The position numbers and the translations under genes were made by a program. From Helicobacter valdiviensis (lineage in GTDB: Bacteria; Campylobacterota; Campylobacteria; Campylobacterales; Helicobacteraceae), in assembly GCF_003245365.1 (NCBI RefSeq), contig NZ_NBIU01000017.1, positions 1 to 40,542 on the forward strand: 40,542 nucleotides of DNA, given 5' to 3'. This document shows, piece after piece, positions 36,846 through 40,542 of the stretch. Numbering within the stretch: position 1 is the stretch's first letter; each line of letters starts with the position of its first letter. Under the pieces are notes generated by a model. The model worked only from the letters and a program-made list of their open reading frames with translations, was not told where the DNA came from and searched no databases.

Positions 36846-36892
36846 AAGAGGTTTTAGAGCTTAGATATTAATCTAGCTTTTCAAAACCTCTT
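36846..36892 (-). terminator. long hairpin between ankyrin and 1522-aa genes
   Basis: AAGAGGTTTT (36846-36855) and AAAACCTCTT (36883-36892) are a perfect 10-base inverted repeat. Inside it TAGAT/ATCTA forms a second stem. It starts 8 bases after the ankyrin gene stop and ends 44 bases before the next ATG. The T run expected after a minus-strand terminator is poor (AAAAAGTTT), so it may be an attenuator, an RNA-processing stem or a terminator acting in both directions. Confidence 0.45.
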
Positions 36893-36899
36893 TAAGCTT

Positions 36900-38720
36900 T
36901 TAAAGTTTAGATTCTATGGATTTAATAAGCTTTTCTATCGCCTTTTTCTGTGCTTCATTTTCTGCCTTATTTAGCTTTGCCTTTGTGGCTTCTAGTATCT
37001 TGTCATCCACCTTTGCGCCACTTTCTATTAAAAGCTCACACATTGCTGTGTTTTGCGGGAGATTTATCGCAATGGTTTCTATCAACAGCTTTTGATCAAA
37101 GCAGTTGATATAGTCTAGTTCCGCACCATTTTTGATTAAAACTTTAGCAGATTCTATATGCCCCATTTTAGCCGCTAGAAAAAGTGGCGTATTCCCAAAG
37201 TCTGATCGATCTATCTCATAATCTTGGCTTAAAAGATAATTGATAATTTTTGCACGATTAAAAAACGCTACTGCGATTAGAATTGGCGTATCTAGCCTTA
37301 ATTCTGGTAAGTAAATATCAAAATCTTCATCAATTAAATCCTCTTTGCACGCTTTTTTGATGATTTCAAGCGCACTCTCTTCATCTTCATTTTGTAAAAC
37401 TACAAACAAAATTTCTGCAATCTCTTTTTCTAAAGCGCCCTCAAAAGTTTCTTTATAGTTTTTTAAAATCTCTTTGTTTGAAAGAGAGGCGATATTTTTA
37501 TTAGCTCTTAATGATTTTAGCTTTTCCATAATGGCATATTCTAAAGAAATTGCCTTTTGGATACGCGCTTCAAGCTTTTTAAACTTCTCTGGATTATCGC
37601 GCTCCATTTTAAAGCTATACATAGAATCATAAATCGCATCTGCCTCTTCTTCTAAGTCCTTTATCCACGCCTTTTTGCAAGCACTTTTGAGGTTTTTCGC
37701 ATCATATTCTAAAATCTCTAGCAAATCCTCACTAAAGCTAAGCGTTTTTTCATTTACCTTTTTATCTTTTTTCCAAAGTTTATATTGGGTTTTTAAGATA
37801 TTTAGAATCTCATCTTTGAGATTTTTTGACTTTTTATCTAGATTCTTAAAGGCTTCTTTAATGTCTGTAATCTCACCCTTTGGGGTAAAGCTCACATCCT
37901 TTCTTTTTTCCTCATACATTTTCACTTGCTCTTCATAAGGCAGGCTTGTATCAATCTCATAATCTTTTACTAGCTCCTCCCAAGTCTTAGCCTCTAAGTT
38001 TTTTAAAAACTTTTTATTTGGAGCATTATTAAAAGCATTATCTAGCGGAGTTTTAGGCTCTTTGTATTTTTTATAATCATGCTCATAATCTAGCCCACAA
38101 TAGGCAGCATTGATATCCGCACCATATTTTATAAGCACTTTTAGTGCTGCTCCTACAGGCTTTTTATCAGCAAATGCTGCATGGATTAAAGGGGTAGCAC
38201 CTATATCGTCCCAAGAATACTTCTCCTCGCCTTTAATGCTTTTGATGTTAGGATTTGCCCCATGCTTTAGGGCTAGCTCTAAAAAGTCAGCTTTATTAAA
38301 CATCGCCCAAGAATGCAAAGGCGTCTCACCATTACCTTTGTCATAGACTTCAAAACTTGCACCTTTGCTTAAAAAATACTCAATCACTACATCGCTTGTG
38401 CCCTTATTCTCAATATAGGCGGTGAGTGCATTATTTCCTGTGGAAAACGGACTATAATAATCCGCCCTAAGCCCCAAGCTTTCAAGATATTCCATCACTT
38501 CAAAGCTTTGTGTCTTCTCATACGCTAGCCCCGCATGAGCCAACGCAGATACCGGAGCATACGCGATTTGGGTTTTTTTAGAATTATGCGCTTGAGTGAT
38601 AGGGAAAGTCTCTACTGCCTTTTTAATTTTCTTCAAATTCCCAGTTTTGATGACTTTCATAAAATCCTCAATCGCATCAAACATCTTATCACCTATGGTT
38701 TCTAATTCTTCTAGTATCAT
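36900..38720 (-). CDS. ankyrin-repeat protein
   Basis: A 606-residue cytoplasmic protein. Ankyrin-like repeats lie in the N-terminal third (about 131-160 GETPLHSWAM...HGANPN; 174-205 GATPLIHAA...YGADIN) and near the C terminus (about 476-575: NTPLFLAAKMGHIESAKVLIKNGAELD, then IESGAKVD). Between them is a charged, lysine-rich helical stretch (about 260-470). The repeats bind other proteins; the partner is unknown. Ankyrin proteins are often encoded beside secreted effectors and can act as immunity proteins. It begins at ATG 38720 behind AAAAGG and is first in the minus-strand unit. The 1522-aa protein downstream also holds an ankyrin-like unit, supporting a common system. Confidence 0.85.
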   Translation of the reverse strand: MILEELETIGDKMFDAIEDFMKVIKTGNLKKIKKAVETFPITQAHNSKKTQIAYAPVSALAHAGLAYEKTQSFEVMEYLESLGLRADYYSPFSTGNNALTAYIENKGTSDVVIEYFLSKGASFEVYDKGNGETPLHSWAMFNKADFLELALKHGANPNIKSIKGEEKYSWDDIGATPLIHAAFADKKPVGAALKVLIKYGADINAAYCGLDYEHDYKKYKEPKTPLDNAFNNAPNKKFLKNLEAKTWEELVKDYEIDTSLPYEEQVKMYEEKRKDVSFTPKGEITDIKEAFKNLDKKSKNLKDEILNILKTQYKLWKKDKKVNEKTLSFSEDLLEILEYDAKNLKSACKKAWIKDLEEEADAIYDSMYSFKMERDNPEKFKKLEARIQKAISLEYAIMEKLKSLRANKNIASLSNKEILKNYKETFEGALEKEIAEILFVVLQNEDEESALEIIKKACKEDLIDEDFDIYLPELRLDTPILIAVAFFNRAKIINYLLSQDYEIDRSDFGNTPLFLAAKMGHIESAKVLIKNGAELDYINCFDQKLLIETIAINLPQNTAMCELLIESGAKVDDKILEATKAKLNKAENEAQKKAIEKLIKSIESKL

Positions 38721-38778
38721 GATTTTCCTTTTTGGTTAAAAATAATTCAGGAATTATACAAAAAAACGATTTACAAGG

Positions 38779-39070
38779 CTATTTGCTTGGGTTTTCAAAA
38801 ACTCTTTTTACCTTTGCAACTTTATTTTGCTTAATTAATCTATAAAGCTCTAGTTCTATATTAATTCTGTTATCTTCTTGTGTGTTTTGCAGTGTTTTGA
38901 TGTGTGCATTGCTATCCTTTTTATTTGGCAAAAATAAAATCAAATTTTAACATAAAAGTTAAAGATTGTTACAAAGGTAATTGTGGTGGCAAATCTGGTA
39001 TTCTAGTGTGGCGTTTTTCTTGCAGTCTTTAATGAGTATATACTCCTATTTGTTCTGTATTTAGTCGCAT
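38779..39070 (-). pseudogene. possible decayed small gene
   Basis: On the minus strand an ATG at 39070 has a GGAAG ribosome site and reads MRLNTEQIGVYTH, a stop, then RLQEKRHTRIPDLPPQLPL in the same frame. After a shift a 54-codon open stretch follows, from a hydrophobic NLILFLPNKKDS through INIELELYRLIKQNKVAKVK to a stop at 38779. The pieces look protein-like but I cannot assign a family, and chance remains possible. The rest of the 616-base gap up to 39336 holds only AT-rich sequence and the T16 tract. Confidence 0.35.
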
Positions 39071-39278
39071 TTCTTCCTAAAATTTAATTGTAGTTTTAGT
39101 ATTTTAGAGATTTGTTGGTTAAAGTTTAGTAATTCTTATTTATTAATTTTTGTAAAAAATGATAGCTTATAATTTGGAGTATTTTATTTCTTGGGGGTAA
39201 TTTCTAAAACTTTTCTAAAAACTTATTTAATTTTATAATAAATTATAAATTATAAATAATATTTTTTTAAGATATGAC

Positions 39279-39305
39279 TTGATTTTTTTTTTTTTTTTGT
39301 AGGAT
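39279..39305 (+). promoter_or_regulatory. promoter with a variable T-tract spacer
   Basis: TTGATT (39279-39284) and TAGGAT (39300-39305) are separated by 15 bases that are almost all T. Changes in tract length would move the spacing toward or away from the 17-base optimum. The leader to the GTG at 39337 is about 25 bases. An alternative -10 is TATTAC at 39310-39315. Confidence 0.45.
39283..39298. repeat. T16 homopolymer
   Basis: Sixteen T directly upstream of a lipoprotein gene. In H. pylori, T or A tracts at this position (for example before sabA) tune expression stochastically. The same use here is inference. Confidence 0.9.
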
Positions 39306-39336
39306 TAGGTATTACTTTTAAAAACAAGGAGTAAAT

Positions 39337-40344
39337 GTGGTAAGCAAAATTAAATTTTGTTGTGGTTCTTTAAGTGTTGCAGTTTTGTTATTGTTTAGTG
39401 GGTGTATGGATGGTGAGGCTCCAGAAGTAACTACAGAGGGGATATATTCTAAAATTGCAGATGATATGATGAGGGCTTTTGGAAGTTCTAAGAGAGTGCC
39501 TATTAGAACAATGGTAAATATTAAGCCAGTTGATGGAGATTTACAAATTGATAACATAGTGGTAAATAGAGGAAATTGTAAGCCAGTGCGTTCAATGTAT
39601 TATGATGATGTGAATGTGGATGTGCTAAAACAATTATTAGATAAGAAAATGTTAATTCAAGGCAGTCCAAAGAAAATAGAAGAATTAAAAATGAGAGCAC
39701 AAAAAGAAATGGAAAATGATAGAGAGGAAAAACAAGAGGAAATAAGGTATCAATTGGAACTGGAGAAAAATTTAGAAGAAGCTATTGCCAAAAAAATATC
39801 AGAAAAAGAAAAGAAATTACAAGAAACTTATCAAGAAGCATTAAAAAAATGCAAATATGATTACACTCAAGGATTGCAAAGATTTACAATGAGAGATATT
39901 AGTCAAGAGTATATAGATAAAACTTGTGAAAAAGAAGGACAAGAAAGCAAGATGAATTTTTTAAGTTCTTATGAGAGAGAATTATCCAATATGCAATTAC
40001 AATTAGAAGGTGCTAAAAGATACCAAGAAAGCTTGAAAAATATATTAGTAGATTACAATAAAACTACGCAAAAAACACTGCAAATTCAAATAGATTCAGA
40101 ACTTAACTATTATTATGCGCCAGATGTAGAGGAAGTTATTGTTTATTTTGAAGGTAAAAATTATTATAGAAAGGGGTCGGAGGATATTATTTTGGGGTTA
40201 GATAAAAAATACCACGCTTTATTGCAAAGCAAATTTCCAATTAAAATAAAATTTGGGGATACTTATAAAATTTCATATAATTGTCCAGATGTTGTAGAGG
40301 TGCTTCTAAAGACAGATAAAGGAGAATTTACATATTCTTTTTAA
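39337..40344 (+). CDS. lipoprotein with coiled coil, unknown function
   Basis: A 335-residue exported lipoprotein. The signal peptide ends in lipobox LFSGC with lipidated Cys23, followed by Met-Asp. An N-terminal folded part (30-100) includes NIKPVDGDLQIDN and a Cys81 pairing candidate. A long Glu/Lys coiled coil spans about 112-172, a second helical stretch lies around 205-235, and a strand-rich C-terminal domain (about 245-335) ends in GEFTYSF. The family is not recognised. The start is GTG 39337, with AAGGAG 5 bases upstream; the ATG two bases earlier runs into a stop. Asp at +2 after Cys would favour inner-membrane retention in enterobacteria, but here the residue after Cys is Met, so localisation is open. 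Expression may be phase-variable through the T16 tract. Confidence 0.85.
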   Translation: MVSKIKFCCGSLSVAVLLLFSGCMDGEAPEVTTEGIYSKIADDMMRAFGSSKRVPIRTMVNIKPVDGDLQIDNIVVNRGNCKPVRSMYYDDVNVDVLKQLLDKKMLIQGSPKKIEELKMRAQKEMENDREEKQEEIRYQLELEKNLEEAIAKKISEKEKKLQETYQEALKKCKYDYTQGLQRFTMRDISQEYIDKTCEKEGQESKMNFLSSYERELSNMQLQLEGAKRYQESLKNILVDYNKTTQKTLQIQIDSELNYYYAPDVEEVIVYFEGKNYYRKGSEDIILGLDKKYHALLQSKFPIKIKFGDTYKISYNCPDVVEVLLKTDKGEFTYSF

Positions 40345-40377
40345 GAAATAAAGAAAGAATTTGACTAGATGTAATAT

Positions 40378-40404
40378 TGCAAGATAAGATTTGATTATCT
40401 TGCA
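40378..40404. terminator. bidirectional hairpin
   Basis: TGCAAGATAA (40378-40387) and TTATCTTGCA (40395-40404) are a perfect 10-base inverted repeat with a 7-base loop. It sits 33 bases past the lipoprotein stop and overlaps the stop codon of the incoming minus-strand frame, so it probably separates convergent transcripts. No strong T run follows on either strand. Confidence 0.5.
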
Positions 40405-40542
40405 TACATATCAAAACTTTTAATCTCTCTAATCTCTCTAATCTCTCTAATCTCTCTAATCTCTCTAATCTCTCTAATCTCTCTAATCTCTCTAATCTCT
40501 CTAATCTCTCTAATCTCTCTAATCTCTCTAATCTCTCTAATC
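40395..40542 (-). CDS. incoming reading frame ending in (Arg-Glu-Ile)n, partial
   Basis: Read on the minus strand from the window edge, the 9-bp array encodes a repeating Arg-Glu-Ile tripeptide (at least 13 units) followed by KSFDMYAR and TAA at 40395-40397. All three minus frames through the repeat are open, while the plus strand has a stop in one frame. Whether this is the C terminus of a real protein depends on sequence to the right. Because the unit is a multiple of three, gain or loss of copies would lengthen or shorten the tail without breaking the frame. Confidence 0.4.
   Translation of the reverse strand, partial: IREIREIREIREIREIREIREIREIREIREIREIREIREIKSFDMYAR
40422..40542. repeat. 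9-bp tandem repeat array, at least 13 copies
   Basis: Perfect copies of AATCTCTCT run from 40422 to the window end (13 full units plus AATC), with no substitutions. Such uniformity means recent expansion, and copy number is likely to differ between isolates. The array continues beyond the window. Confidence 0.97.

Noticed and set aside
40422-40542. CRISPR array
   Set aside because: The 9-bp units are contiguous with no spacers, so this is a simple tandem repeat.
1-40542. tRNA, rRNA, tmRNA, insertion sequence or riboswitch
   Set aside because: No cloverleaf with a GTTCRA arm, rRNA stretch, transposase or known riboswitch core was recognised on either strand by reading; a covariance-model scan would be needed to exclude small RNAs.

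Overview
The window is AT-rich DNA from an epsilonproteobacterium (Campylobacterota), most likely an enterohepatic Helicobacter. Three things support this. The order dnaX-tsaE-lptB-rpoN and the pair rho-murI match arrangements I know from Helicobacter pylori. Complex I has the two odd subunits (HP1264/HP1265 type) in place of NuoE and NuoF. The DNA also carries long G/C and T homopolymers of the kind used for phase variation in this group. No database search was possible, so species level is a guess.

Layout. 1-605 is non-coding, with a degenerate palindromic element and a C13 tract. 606-7313 (+) holds dnaX, tsaE, lptB, rpoN, a DUF1104-type periplasmic protein and an OmpR-type response regulator/sensor kinase pair. 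7812-9544 (-) holds an unknown gene behind a good sigma-54 promoter, then an aspartate aminotransferase. 9745-11734 (+) is groES-groEL behind a consensus sigma-70 promoter. 11741-13665 (+) has a C12 and a G13 tract around an unknown gene, then an AEC-family permease. 13896-14336 (-) is the decayed remnant of an S24-type phage repressor. 14673-28414 (+) is the complete 14-gene nuo operon, closed by a hairpin terminator. rho and murI follow.

The right-hand quarter is accessory DNA. 30857-38720 (-) encodes, in transcription order, a 606-aa ankyrin protein, a 1522-aa modular acidic protein, a 217-aa protein resembling PoNi (DUF1910/DUF1911) immunity proteins, and a 185-aa protein. The last is a free-standing paralogue of a module near the C terminus of the 1522-aa protein. 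A clipped further copy of that module lies just downstream. I read this as an effector/immunity-type island, possibly tied to a type VI secretion system or another contact-dependent system outside the window; no toxin domain is recognised. After a region with a possible second decayed gene comes a lipoprotein gene whose putative promoter spacer contains a T16 tract. The window ends inside an array of 9-bp repeats that, read on the minus strand, encodes a repeating Arg-Glu-Ile tripeptide at the end of an incoming reading frame.

The core genes cover replication (DnaX), tRNA modification (TsaE), LPS export (LptB), flagellar sigma factor (RpoN), chaperonins, respiration (Nuo), termination (Rho) and peptidoglycan precursor supply (MurI). 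The points of highest interest are the immunity-like island and the four or five simple-sequence contingency tracts.
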